Assembly (NCBI GenBank): GCA_029011315.1
Contig: JAQXLA010000019.1
Coordinates: 114,569 to 178,568 of the forward strand
Reading direction: 5' to 3'
Source: Desulfovibrionaceae bacterium
Lineage (GTDB): Bacteria > Desulfobacterota > Desulfovibrionia > Desulfovibrionales > Desulfovibrionaceae
Length of the DNA stretch: 64,000 nucleotides
Shown here: in pieces, positions 33,406 through 43,105 of the stretch
Layout: every line of letters starts with the position of its first letter
Numbering within the stretch: position 1 is the stretch's first letter
Made by a program: the position numbers and the translations under genes
The notes under the pieces: generated by a model
Database searches by the model: none
The model's input: only the letters and a program-made list of their open reading frames with translations
What the model was told of the DNA's origin: nothing

Positions 33406-35121
33406 ATGAAAAAACACTATCTCCAGGAGCTGGAAAATCTGCGTACGCTTGGGGCGGAATTTGCTCAAAAATATCCTACTATCGCGCCTTTGCTCAGCAG
33501 CCAGACAGCTGATCCAGATGTAGAACGAATTCTTGAGGGAACGGCTTTTCTCTGCGGCCTGATACATCAGCGTCTCGATGAGAACTTTCCTGAAATTACG
33601 CAGGGGCTGATGGATATTGCAGCTCCGGACATGATGTTGCCCATTCCGTCTCAAACGCTGATCCGCTTCGTTCCCGGTTCTCAAATGAAGGGAATTCAGG
33701 AAATATCCGTCGGCGATCAAATCAATTCCATTCCGATAGATGATACCGTCTGCCCGTACTCCATAACCCGCAGCTGCCGCGTCCTGCCGATATTCAAGAC
33801 AGAGACCTCGCTGAAGAAACTCGATCCTCATCAGGCGGAGCTGACCGTAACGCTCTCATCTCTCACGCAAATTTCCGTCTGGAGCCATGAAGAGATTCTG
33901 TTCTATCTGCATGCTTTCGCTCCTCATGCCGCTCAGTGGCTGATGCTCCTTCTCCGCCACCTGGATCACATAGCCATGACGGATGGCATCAAAAGTGAGA
34001 TCGGTTCAAAAGGCAGTCTGCGTCATGTTCTTCCGGAACGTGCGCAATATACGGAAATGAACAGGGGCTATGCCCTGCCTTCAGCTTCCTCAATTCTGCA
34101 GGAATATTTTGTTTTCCCGGAGAAATTCCATTTTCTGGCACTGAATCTTCCACCGGCATTTTCGACTTCATCTTCTCAGGAGCTGACGCTGCGCTTCCTT
34201 CTCCGCGGTGATCTCGGCGATCTTCCGGATCCTCCTGCGGATCTTTTTCAGATCAATGTTGCGCCGGCAGCCAATGTGTTTCCTCAAAGTGCCACACCTT
34301 TTGTTATTCCCCACACACGGCAAGAATACCGTCTCCTTCCCCAGGGAGATACGGCCGGACAGAAGGCGATTTACCGTGTCAATCGTGTCGTCGGCATTGC
34401 CAGAGGCAACAAAACCCGGGAATTCTATCCGTATTTTTCTTTTCAGGGCAATATCGGAGAAAAAAACACCTATTCACTGCGGCGCAGTCTCTCTCCTGTT
34501 ACGCAGAAAACGCAATGGAATATCAGCCTGCTCTATGCTGACGAAGCCGATCTGCGGGATAACGAAACTCTGACAGCCGATCTCCTCTGCTATCACCACT
34601 CGCTTCCGGGGCGTCTGCAGGTTGGAGACATTTCCATGCCGTCGGATACCTCTCCGGCCATGACTTCTTTTGCCAATATTACCAAGCCAACTCTGCCCAT
34701 TCCCGCACCCAGCGAAAACAAATGGCTCTGGAAATTTTTTGCCAGCGTGCACAGCAATCTTCTGCCATTGGCTTCCGGAGATGCGCTGCGTGAATTTCTC
34801 ATGCTTCATGTTCCCGAAATGGAAGATCCTACAGCAAAAATCATCAACAGAAGGCGATGCGAATCGATTATCAGTTTCCAGAGCACAAACACGGAAACAC
34901 TGTATCGAGGATACCTGCTGCGAGGACAGGCTCTTGATCTTAAAATCGACGGTTCGTCTTTTACTTCCAAAGGAGAACTCTTTGTATTCGGTTCCGTTTT
35001 GGAACGGGTTCTGGCTTGTTATGCTACAGTCAACAGCTACATTCAGCTGCATCTGAGCGATACTTTGTCCGGAGATGTGATGACATGGCCGATCCGATTG
35101 GGAAACAGACAGCTGCTGTAA
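33406..35121 (+). CDS. tssF: T6SS baseplate subunit TssF
   Basis: The 571-residue VasA/ImpG-family protein has the family N-terminus MKKHYLQELENLRTLGAEFA, QKYPTIAPLLSSQTADPDVE and LEGTAFLCGLIHQRLDENFP. Near the C-terminus comes the conserved RRCESIISFQSTNTETLYRG type of segment and the GELFVFGSVLERVLACYATV motif. It forms the baseplate wedge with TssG, TssE and TssK. The tssG start lies 37 bases inside its end, so the two are coupled. It is of normal length. Confidence 0.93.
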   Translation: MKKHYLQELENLRTLGAEFAQKYPTIAPLLSSQTADPDVERILEGTAFLCGLIHQRLDENFPEITQGLMDIAAPDMMLPIPSQTLIRFVPGSQMKGIQEISVGDQINSIPIDDTVCPYSITRSCRVLPIFKTETSLKKLDPHQAELTVTLSSLTQISVWSHEEILFYLHAFAPHAAQWLMLLLRHLDHIAMTDGIKSEIGSKGSLRHVLPERAQYTEMNRGYALPSASSILQEYFVFPEKFHFLALNLPPAFSTSSSQELTLRFLLRGDLGDLPDPPADLFQINVAPAANVFPQSATPFVIPHTRQEYRLLPQGDTAGQKAIYRVNRVVGIARGNKTREFYPYFSFQGNIGEKNTYSLRRSLSPVTQKTQWNISLLYADEADLRDNETLTADLLCYHHSLPGRLQVGDISMPSDTSPAMTSFANITKPTLPIPAPSENKWLWKFFASVHSNLLPLASGDALREFLMLHVPEMEDPTAKIINRRRCESIISFQSTNTETLYRGYLLRGQALDLKIDGSSFTSKGELFVFGSVLERVLACYATVNSYIQLHLSDTLSGDVMTWPIRLGNRQLL

Positions 35122-36095
35122 CAGACTTTATTGACCGGCTTTGCAAAAAACCAGGGCATTTTTCCTTTTTTCAGGCTGTGCGCCTGATCGCTCTGCGCGA
35201 ACGCAAAAGATATCACAGTGAAGAAGATTTTTTACGCAGAGGCCTGAAAATCATTCCTGAACTGTCGCTCAGCCATCCGGCGACAGACATCGCTCATATT
35301 GAACAGGAGGCCAATCCGTCCGATCCTCAATCGCTTCGGTACGCCATCACGGCCACATTTCTGGCTCTTTACGGAACCTCCAGCCCACTGCCGACTTTCT
35401 ATACAGAGGAACTGCTGGAGGAAGAACGGGCTGATGAATCTGTCAGCCGGGAATTTCTCAATATTTTCAACAGAACACTCTATACGCTGTACTGTCTCGG
35501 CGGATGCCACTACAATCTGCCTCTACGCACATGGGAACAGCAGGATCCGGAAATGCTGGAAATGCAGTACGCACTTTTCGGATCAGGGAGTGAGGCCTTT
35601 CGCCGGGGAGCCGGCACGGCATACGGAGATCTCCGCTTCACGGGACTTTTTCTGCAGCACAGCCGGTCTGCATACAATCTGGCCATTTATCTGAAGCTCA
35701 GAACCGGAATTGAACATCTGGAAATTGATCAATGCGTAGAGAGAATGATGCCCATTCCCGGAAATTGTCACTGCATCCTTGGCAGAAGCAGAATCGGGGA
35801 AACACCTGTAGGAATTCGTATGCGCGATGCTATGGGCGCGTTCCGTATTCACCTGTATAATCTTGATGAAACTCTGCTGCCAAAATTCGAACCTGGAGGC
35901 GAGGGAAGAAAACTTCTTGAAAATTCTGTTCGACAGTTTCTTCGCATGCCTCTGGAATATGAAATTGTGCTGCATACGCACCGGCATGCACCTGTACCGG
36001 CCATCTTGGGTGAAAAAACCAGACTGGGCATAAACAGTTATTTTCCGAATCGTTCTGCAACAGCTCGTTACCGCTGCCGCCTTTTGCGGCAATAA
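35085..36095 (+). CDS. tssG: T6SS baseplate subunit TssG
   Basis: The 336-residue VasB/ImpH-family protein contains HFSFFQAVRLIALRERK near residue 27, then ATFLALYGTSSPLPTFYTEE and EFLNIFNRTLYTLYC, the signature order of the family. The ATG at 35085 has GGAG ten bases upstream and is preferred over an earlier in-frame start inside tssF. It is a wedge component partnering with TssF. A strong AGGAGG after its stop belongs to vgrG. Confidence 0.93.
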   Translation: MADPIGKQTAAVTDFIDRLCKKPGHFSFFQAVRLIALRERKRYHSEEDFLRRGLKIIPELSLSHPATDIAHIEQEANPSDPQSLRYAITATFLALYGTSSPLPTFYTEELLEEERADESVSREFLNIFNRTLYTLYCLGGCHYNLPLRTWEQQDPEMLEMQYALFGSGSEAFRRGAGTAYGDLRFTGLFLQHSRSAYNLAIYLKLRTGIEHLEIDQCVERMMPIPGNCHCILGRSRIGETPVGIRMRDAMGAFRIHLYNLDETLLPKFEPGGEGRKLLENSVRQFLRMPLEYEIVLHTHRHAPVPAILGEKTRLGINSYFPNRSATARYRCRLLRQ

Positions 36096-36110
36096 GAGGA
36101 GGATCAGGAC

Positions 36111-39100
36111 ATGGCCATGCAACAGGAACGCTTTATCTTCCGCACGGGAGCTATGCCGGACGGAACGTTTCACATTCTACGCTTTTCCGGAACAGAGGGA
36201 ATCAGCGCGCTGTATCGTTTTGAGCTGACGCTGGTTACGCAGGAACAGGAACTCCCTGCTGAAAGTCTCCTTTCCGAGCCGGCCATGCTGCTGATCCGTC
36301 GCGAAAACGCTCCTGACACCTTTTTTCACGGTATTCTAACTGAATTTACTGAACTTTCCAGGCAAAACGGCTGGAGCTACTGCAAAGCCGTTCTGCAGCC
36401 AAAAGCATGGAAACTCACGCAGAGGATTTTCAACGCCATTGATCTGGATTGCACCATTCCTCAGCTTGCGGAAAATATTTTTAGAGAAAACGATATCGAC
36501 TATGACTTTCGGCTGAGCGGACAGTATGCGATGCAGGAATTTTCCATGCAGTATAATGAAAGCCAGTTCAACTATCTTTCCCGCAAGCTGGAAAAAAATG
36601 GCATTGCATACTGCTTTGCCCATGAAGCGGAACATGAAAAAATCGTCTTCTGCGATGGTCCTCTTGCCCATTCAAAAATGGATGATACGCCCGTTCTCCA
36701 TTACTCACCGGCTTCAGGTCTTGAAACAGGGCATGAATCCGAAGTCATTGCTTCGTTTTCCATTACCAGAACGCCGCTTCCCGCAAAAATCATTGAAAGA
36801 GACTATGACTGGAAGCATCCGGTCAAACCTGTCGTTGGTTCTGCAGATGTTTCCGAAACCGGCACGGGAACGCTGTATTTCTATGGCGACGGTTTTACTA
36901 CAGAAGCTGAAGGCAACCGTCTTGCGGCCATCCGCGCTGAAGGCCTGCGCTGCCGAGCCTCAAGGTTTTCAGGAGTCAGCGGCGTGCCAACTCTTCGTTC
37001 AGGCTTTATCTTCACGCTCGCCGATCACTATATTCCATCCTGCAATGACGACTATCTCATTACAGAAATCACTCATGAAGGAAGCCAGTCCGGCATTCTC
37101 TCGCTCATCACCGGATCTCAGCTGAAAACGCCTTCCAACGAACTGTATTACCGCAATACTTTTCAGTGCATCAGGGCTTCTCTTCCTTTTCGTCCGGAAT
37201 TCAAAACGCCTCGCAACATTATTCCGGGGATGATCAACGCCTTCATTGATGCGTCTGATAATTCCGGCAAGCCTGAACTTGATGAATTTGGCCGATATAA
37301 AGTCGTTTTTCCCCAGGATATGAAATCCCGAGTCAGCGGCAGAGCCTCCTGCTGGATCCGGCGCTCTCAGACTCATGTCGGTGCCGGATACGGAAGCACT
37401 TTTCCTCTGTCCCCCGGCATTGAGGTGCTGATCGGATTCATAGACGGCGATCCGGATCGTCCTTTCATTGCCGGTGCCATCAGCAATCCGGAAACAGGCT
37501 TTATGGAAAATGCGGTTTCTTCGGAAAGCACGGGCATTACTTCGCAATCCGGCGGGTCGCTTCTGTTCAACAATCAGGACAGAAAAAGCGGTATGCTCCT
37601 CAACTCCGGAAGCGGCAGATCCGGGTTAATGATGTCTGCGGGATCGACAGATGAATCTTTCGTATGGGCTGATCGATCCCTGGGATTCATCAGCGGGATG
37701 GACTCGGCATTTTCCGGCATAGCCAAAAATCTGCTTGGCGGTTTCAGTGCCATGCTCGCTGCCAAGGCAGATTTTCGCGTTTGGAATCTGATCTCGATGA
37801 TTACGACAGGTCTTGGTGGTATTACCAGTGCTACATCCGGCGCGCTTCAAAAAGAACTGAAGCTACAGGAAGGATTTAATATCGCAACAGATGTATTCTC
37901 CCTGGCCGCGACTGTGGCGACCGCTATAGACCAGTATCAGATGATGGATAAAAATCCTCTATCAATTTATTCTGCTCAAATCACCGATAATACGGAACAA
38001 TCCATCATTAGTCTTCAGCCCAAGATATCAATACACGCTGTAAGATCCTATATAGCCTTTATGGCTCTGCATCTCATTGTCAAAGCCCCTGCTGCAGCGA
38101 TCACCGGCTATACAGAATCGAAAAAAGCATGGGAAGAATGTGAAGAAAAACCAAAGGATACCTCGTGGGCTAATAAGTCCGCACCGATTCGCAAAGCCGT
38201 CAAATCCGAGCTCGAACTGCTTCTTCCGGAAATTATTCTTCTGGTCGCCAGGGGAAGACGCTTCAGTTCCATTGCGAAACTCAATGGTCAGGGCGGGATC
38301 AAGCTCCTTTCCAAGGAAAGCAATATTTCCATTGCCGCCCAAAATGAAGTTCGTCTGGCTTCCGCAAAAAACATTATTCTGGATGTGGATACCGATCCGA
38401 AAAAATCTTTATCTCGTGCGAATGCTGCGCCGAATCTGCTTGCCCCCCAGTTTCAAGCTTTGGACGAAGTTGACGGCAATATCTACACCAATTCCAAGAA
38501 ATTAATCAGTCTGAGTGAGACAAACACTCATCTGTTTAGCGGTCAGGACATGAAACTTATTTCTGGAACAAGCATAATGCTTTCCAATCATCACAGTCTG
38601 CTGACTCCCAGCTATATGGCTCTGGGAAAGACCATACAAAGAGAGGAGCCGGAAAAATATTCAGAGCTGGATCTGAATAAAGGCGATTTTTCACTGAAAA
38701 ACAACGGAGATTCCCTGATTATCCGTCAAAACGCCTCTACGGATAATGGCCAAGTGTCAATCATCCGGGCTGACAGAAATGAGACAGTCTGCAGCAGTGC
38801 TGTTTTTGGCAATAAGAACATTACGTTGCTTGTCAAAAACGGCAACAACGATGCATCAAAAGTGGAACTGAACAAACAGGATTCCGCGATTGTTTTTGAT
38901 TCTGAAGGCAAGACGACTGTTTCCATGGACAAAAACTCTTTTCTGATCAAAGCGGCAGACAGCAATAATCCCCAGATTGAGCTAAATCAAGACAATACGT
39001 TTCTGCGTTCCTCACAAACCATCACTCTTGATGCTGCCAATGAAATCAAAGCCAACGCTACCAAACTCAGATTGAAAGATCTTGTCATTACCGATGACAA

Positions 39101-39152
39101 GCTCCAATGGAAAGATCTGAACATCAGCAATACCCTGATGAAACTGGGCTAG
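36111..39152 (+). CDS. vgrG: VgrG/TssI spike protein with internal hydrophobic helical domain
   Basis: At 1013 residues it is far longer than a basic VgrG (about 600-650). Residues 1 to about 380 form the gp27-like base (YRFELTLVTQEQELPAESLL, NESQFNYLSRKLEKNGIAYC). Residues 385-460 form the gp5 OB-fold (ELDEFGRYKVVFPQDMKSRV, FPLSPGIEVLIGFIDGDPDR, FIAGAISNPETG). Residues about 515-725 are a helical insertion with several hydrophobic stretches (GIAKNLLGGFSAMLAAKA, VFSLAATVATAIDQ, IAFMALHLIVKAPAAAITG, LELLLPEIILLVARG). Beta-helix-like repeats follow to the end. The insertion could be a translocated effector domain or a docking element. AGGAGG precedes the start. Confidence 0.9.
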   Translation: MAMQQERFIFRTGAMPDGTFHILRFSGTEGISALYRFELTLVTQEQELPAESLLSEPAMLLIRRENAPDTFFHGILTEFTELSRQNGWSYCKAVLQPKAWKLTQRIFNAIDLDCTIPQLAENIFRENDIDYDFRLSGQYAMQEFSMQYNESQFNYLSRKLEKNGIAYCFAHEAEHEKIVFCDGPLAHSKMDDTPVLHYSPASGLETGHESEVIASFSITRTPLPAKIIERDYDWKHPVKPVVGSADVSETGTGTLYFYGDGFTTEAEGNRLAAIRAEGLRCRASRFSGVSGVPTLRSGFIFTLADHYIPSCNDDYLITEITHEGSQSGILSLITGSQLKTPSNELYYRNTFQCIRASLPFRPEFKTPRNIIPGMINAFIDASDNSGKPELDEFGRYKVVFPQDMKSRVSGRASCWIRRSQTHVGAGYGSTFPLSPGIEVLIGFIDGDPDRPFIAGAISNPETGFMENAVSSESTGITSQSGGSLLFNNQDRKSGMLLNSGSGRSGLMMSAGSTDESFVWADRSLGFISGMDSAFSGIAKNLLGGFSAMLAAKADFRVWNLISMITTGLGGITSATSGALQKELKLQEGFNIATDVFSLAATVATAIDQYQMMDKNPLSIYSAQITDNTEQSIISLQPKISIHAVRSYIAFMALHLIVKAPAAAITGYTESKKAWEECEEKPKDTSWANKSAPIRKAVKSELELLLPEIILLVARGRRFSSIAKLNGQGGIKLLSKESNISIAAQNEVRLASAKNIILDVDTDPKKSLSRANAAPNLLAPQFQALDEVDGNIYTNSKKLISLSETNTHLFSGQDMKLISGTSIMLSNHHSLLTPSYMALGKTIQREEPEKYSELDLNKGDFSLKNNGDSLIIRQNASTDNGQVSIIRADRNETVCSSAVFGNKNITLLVKNGNNDASKVELNKQDSAIVFDSEGKTTVSMDKNSFLIKAADSNNPQIELNQDNTFLRSSQTITLDAANEIKANATKLRLKDLVITDDKLQWKDLNISNTLMKLG

Positions 39153-39158
39153 ACAAGT

Positions 39159-42100
39159 ATGAAACCCCTTATTTCTCCTCAACTGCGTCTTACATCCATC
39201 GCCGTACCTGTCCGGGGAAATCTTCGGATGCTGTTCACTGCCACGCTGGGTTTTCACCTGAACGAGCGGGCTGATCTGATGGATCCGGAAAGCATTGTGA
39301 AAATCATGGCTGAATCACTGCCCGATGGCGTTATTCCGGATCTCGGTATGCCAAAGCCAAAAGCGGAATGGCTGCTGGCCGGAGAAGCCATCCAGCCCGG
39401 AGGCATTCCGGCAGCAGGGCTTGCCGTGCGCGTGTCCGTTCATACTTCTGCGCGTACATTCATCGTTACTGGCGATTGCAGAGACGATGGCAGAGGACTG
39501 CCGAAACCGAAGCCATTTGCGCATATGCCCATGGACTGGCACCATGCCTGCGGAGGAACTGAAAATCCTCCAGGGAAAAAATACCCATATCTTCCGAATA
39601 TTACGGATGATGCCCGCAATATTTCCCGAATAGTCTGTCCTTGTGCCAGAGATGCACGCATGGCTGCGTTTTTTTCGGGAACCTATGATCACGCCTGGCT
39701 GCGCACTCGCTGGCCCGGCGTTCCAGATGATTTTGACTGGTCCTATTACAATCTGGCTCAGCCTGAACAGCGTCTGCCTTCCTTCTTTCAGGGAACGGAA
39801 GCCATTGAAATTATGAATATGCATGCCGCTGTTCCGCATATTCTCAGCCATATTCCCGGAGTACGGCTCAGGCTTTTTGCCGATACCGGCAGCGAGGAAG
39901 AACACCATTATCTTGAAGCATCCGTCCAGGCAGATACGCTGTGGCTTTTTCCAAATGCGCTGGCAGGCATGTTGCTCTGGCACGCAGCACTTCCGGCCGA
40001 TGACGAAAGAGGAACCAATCTTCACCGTGTGTACGCACTACTGGAAGATGTCAAATCGCCTCCTGCTTCGGCAGTTCTGCTTGCCGCTACAGCGGAACCT
40101 CCTGATCAAATGCCTGATGCGGCAAAACCGACTTCCTCTCCTGCTGCAGAAAGTCCCCAACAGCCGTCGGCTGTTATCCCTGCCGCCGAAGAACCGCAAA
40201 AGTCCGTGCCTGCAGAGGAAGCTGTGCCGTCCTTCGCAAAGACTGATCCCCCCTCTTCCGACAAGGATGAAGAACTCAATCCGGCGACCGCTGTACAGAT
40301 GATGTTTTCTGACATGCGTCAAAACCTTGATGAAGTGCTTGATCCTGCCAACGAACAGCTTATCTCCATGGGAATTCCCGCCATATCGCGTGAACGGGTG
40401 CTTCAGGAACTGAATCGTCAGGAACAGATTGTACTGCAAAGTCTGAAGCAAATTCCGGAAGGAAAAACACCGGAAGAAACTCTGATGGAAGCGGGCTTTT
40501 CCAGAGAGCAAATTGACAAATTCATGAAAGCAGTGCTCATGCCCGTGCCTCTGGCTAATCAATATCCCTCGCCAGAGGCGTTTCACAAAGCGGCTGAAAC
40601 GTACTGTGAGGAATTTCGCAAGCTGACTGATGCTTCCGATTCAATCATGAATCAGATAAGGGATATGCTTTTTCCGGATGAAGCGTTAAAAAAGCTACCG
40701 GATTTCAAGGAAACATGGCTGAAAATCGGAGCAGATCCGGAACGGATTGACAAGCTTCAGGCTTTTCTCAGCAAAGACTGCCCTGACCTGCCCGGAGATG
40801 ACTGGTTCGACACCCTCATCCGGGACACGGCAGAAGCACTCGACATAACTCCGGAAAGCCTCGCCGAAGGCGTACGGAGAGAGCAACTGAAAGAGCGAAT
40901 CCGCCTCTATCCTCTTCCCGAAATCCAAAACGCTGTACGAAAGCTTCAGGTCTCATTTCCCAACGAAGGCCAAAAACTCGAGGAAGTATGCCGCATGATG
41001 GCTTCCGGGAATTTGCCTGAACGCACCGATCTGGCCGCATTTGCCGCACTCTGCGGCATCTCAGATCCCCAATGCCTGAACAGTCTGCGCATCATTGATC
41101 CCATGCCTGAAAAATTTTCCGTCTTTATTCCGGAAACTGCAGCCGCTGTGCAGGAAACACCGTTGGCTGATCGCAAAACGGAAGAAGGGCATCCGGATAG
41201 CGCACAAAGGCAGAATACCGAAGCTCAGAATCCCAGCCATACTCAGATTCCTCCGTCAGATCGGGAAACTCTTTTGCATGCCATTAGGGAAAAACGTGAT
41301 TTGCACGGCGTTTTTTTATCCGATCTGGATTTATCGGGCATCCAGCTGCCAGATCATTCAAATCTGTCCGGCCTCATTCTGAACAGATGCCGACTCTCTG
41401 GAGCTTTGCTGAGCGGATGCATTCTGCACAATACTGTACTGCAGCAATGTGATCTGACTGGAGTCTCTCTTGCCAATGCCGATTTGACCGGATCCGATTT
41501 GACCGGATCCATATTGGATGAAACCGATTTCTCCGGCGCATCGGCGAATGGCGCAAATTTTTCCGAAACACGTTTCCGTAACACCAGGATCACCGGTCTG
41601 CAGGCCGAGGATCTGGTTGTGACCGGTGCGATTTTCGAAGACACCTCAGGAGAAAAAACTTCTTTCCAGGGAACGACATGGGATGCCTGCAGCTTTGAAC
41701 GGACGAGCTTTACAGACTGCAATCTGAATCGTACCTCTTTCTTCAAAAGCACCATTGCGGATACGGCTTTCTCTTCACATATGCGCACAGCATCTTTTGA
41801 CAGCTGTCATTTCAGTCGTTGCACCTTTTCCGGATCAGATCTGACAAACTGTCGCTTTTACGACAGCATCCTGACTGAGGTTTCACTGAAGGATGCCGTT
41901 CTATGCGACAGCAGCTGGCTGCGCTGTACAGCGCCTCGGCTTGTCTGTACCGAAGTTTCTTTGACAGGATCCGTTTTTGAAGAATGCAGATTTCCAGATC
42001 TTCAGGGAGTCTGTATCTCTGCCAGAGGTGCAAAATGGCTGCTCTGCGATTTGCGAGGCGCAATCCTGCACCGGCTTGATCTCATGGAAGGATCGCTGCG

Positions 42101-42236
42101 TGACTGCTGTCTTGAAAATGCCGATCTGAGAGGGGCAAGCCTGTACGGAGCTGATCTGCAGCGCATGCGCTGCAACAGACAAACCAATCTGTTCGGAGCC
42201 GATTTGACAAGAACCTGCCTGGCTTTTGGAGAATGA
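39159..42236 (+). CDS. DUF2169 domain protein with C-terminal pentapeptide repeats (T6SS cargo adaptor type)
   Basis: The 1025-residue protein has an N-terminal DUF2169 domain (about residues 1-300: RLTSIAVPVRGNLRMLFTA, AEWLLAGEAIQPGG, YYNLAQPEQRLPSFFQGTEA). A Pro/Ala/Ser/Glu-rich linker covers about 305-375, a helical region about 380-640, and a second disordered linker about 650-700. From about residue 700 there are A(D/N)LxX pentapeptide repeats (SGALLSGCILHNTVLQQCDL, ANADLTGSDLTGSILDETDF, LRGASLYGADLQRM). DUF2169 proteins accompany VgrG, DUF3540 and PIPY-type PAAR proteins and are thought to load cargo on the spike. No separate toxin follows here, so the pentapeptide part might itself be cargo or a scaffold. 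A small DNA tandem (GATTTGACCGGATCC twice) lies at 41481-41510. Confidence 0.82.
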   Translation: MKPLISPQLRLTSIAVPVRGNLRMLFTATLGFHLNERADLMDPESIVKIMAESLPDGVIPDLGMPKPKAEWLLAGEAIQPGGIPAAGLAVRVSVHTSARTFIVTGDCRDDGRGLPKPKPFAHMPMDWHHACGGTENPPGKKYPYLPNITDDARNISRIVCPCARDARMAAFFSGTYDHAWLRTRWPGVPDDFDWSYYNLAQPEQRLPSFFQGTEAIEIMNMHAAVPHILSHIPGVRLRLFADTGSEEEHHYLEASVQADTLWLFPNALAGMLLWHAALPADDERGTNLHRVYALLEDVKSPPASAVLLAATAEPPDQMPDAAKPTSSPAAESPQQPSAVIPAAEEPQKSVPAEEAVPSFAKTDPPSSDKDEELNPATAVQMMFSDMRQNLDEVLDPANEQLISMGIPAISRERVLQELNRQEQIVLQSLKQIPEGKTPEETLMEAGFSREQIDKFMKAVLMPVPLANQYPSPEAFHKAAETYCEEFRKLTDASDSIMNQIRDMLFPDEALKKLPDFKETWLKIGADPERIDKLQAFLSKDCPDLPGDDWFDTLIRDTAEALDITPESLAEGVRREQLKERIRLYPLPEIQNAVRKLQVSFPNEGQKLEEVCRMMASGNLPERTDLAAFAALCGISDPQCLNSLRIIDPMPEKFSVFIPETAAAVQETPLADRKTEEGHPDSAQRQNTEAQNPSHTQIPPSDRETLLHAIREKRDLHGVFLSDLDLSGIQLPDHSNLSGLILNRCRLSGALLSGCILHNTVLQQCDLTGVSLANADLTGSDLTGSILDETDFSGASANGANFSETRFRNTRITGLQAEDLVVTGAIFEDTSGEKTSFQGTTWDACSFERTSFTDCNLNRTSFFKSTIADTAFSSHMRTASFDSCHFSRCTFSGSDLTNCRFYDSILTEVSLKDAVLCDSSWLRCTAPRLVCTEVSLTGSVFEECRFPDLQGVCISARGAKWLLCDLRGAILHRLDLMEGSLRDCCLENADLRGASLYGADLQRMRCNRQTNLFGADLTRTCLAFGE

Positions 42237-42240
42237 TCTC

Positions 42241-43095
42241 ATGAACTCTTCCCGGCAACAGCAGCAATGTCTTAAAAATGAAAACCTTGACGGGCGCGTT
42301 TTTGCTAATGATACGCTTCAGCATATCCATTTCTCACAATGTTCCCTGCGCGGGGTTTCCTTTCAAAATACCTCGCTGCGCTCATGCTGTTTTTCTGATT
42401 GCGTTCTGGACGATGCTTCCTTCATTCGCTCCGAAATCAACAACTGCCGTTTCGAACGGTGCGTCTGGACCGGCGTCAATCTGAATGATTCTGTTTGGAC
42501 AGATACGGAAATCCTTCAGGCTGACTGGAAGACAGTGTCTCTGCAAAGCTGCTTCATGTCCGGATGTACTCTGGATCATCTGACTCTTGCAGATTGCCGG
42601 GGCAAAGGATGGACGCTGAGAAGCTGCACAGCCTCATCCGGCATCATGTTTCGGCGCTGCAGCCTGCCGCTGCTCAGCTGTGAAAGCAGCCTGCTTGACG
42701 GATCAGTCTTTGCCATGTGCGATCTGCCTTACGTCTCTTTTCCACAAAGCAGCCTGAATGCGGTGCTGTTTGATGCCGACTGCAAACTGGCCTGCCCTAA
42801 TTTTTCATACGCTTCTTTGCAACAGGCGGCCTTTCAGGGCCTGGATATGACAGCCGCATCTTTGCGCAGAGCGGATCTTTCCTCGGCTGTCCTGCAGAAA
42901 TGCTGCCTCTGCATGGCCGATCTGTCGTATGCCAACTGCACCAAAACCGATTTTTCCAACGGGGATCTTTCCCTGGCCGATATGCACATGTGCCGCTTTG
43001 AAACCGCGCTGATGAAGCATACCGTCACCAACGGCATCCGAAAAACCGATCCGCTTCGCCTCAGAGCGGAAACATTCACACCAGGACACGCATAA
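42241..43095 (+). CDS. Pentapeptide-repeat protein of the T6SS spike module
   Basis: The 284-residue protein is almost wholly made of pentapeptide repeats, giving a right-handed quadrilateral beta-helix (CSLRGVSFQNTSLRSCCFSD, ASLRRADLSSAVLQKCCLCM, ADLSYANCTKTDFSNGDLSL). It is unusually cysteine-rich, with many Cys at repeat-core positions, as in the preceding protein's C-terminus. The ATG at 42241 has GGAG nine bases upstream. A TTG 15 bases earlier, overlapping the previous stop, is less likely. It probably works with the DUF2169 protein. The role is unknown. Confidence 0.8.
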   Translation: MNSSRQQQQCLKNENLDGRVFANDTLQHIHFSQCSLRGVSFQNTSLRSCCFSDCVLDDASFIRSEINNCRFERCVWTGVNLNDSVWTDTEILQADWKTVSLQSCFMSGCTLDHLTLADCRGKGWTLRSCTASSGIMFRRCSLPLLSCESSLLDGSVFAMCDLPYVSFPQSSLNAVLFDADCKLACPNFSYASLQQAAFQGLDMTAASLRRADLSSAVLQKCCLCMADLSYANCTKTDFSNGDLSLADMHMCRFETALMKHTVTNGIRKTDPLRLRAETFTPGHA

Positions 43096-43105
43096 GGAGC
43101 CGCAT

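Noticed and set aside
37650-38300. Frameshift or foreign insertion in vgrG
   Set aside because: The reading frame is uninterrupted through the hydrophobic region and base composition is similar to the flanks. It is treated as a genuine domain insertion.
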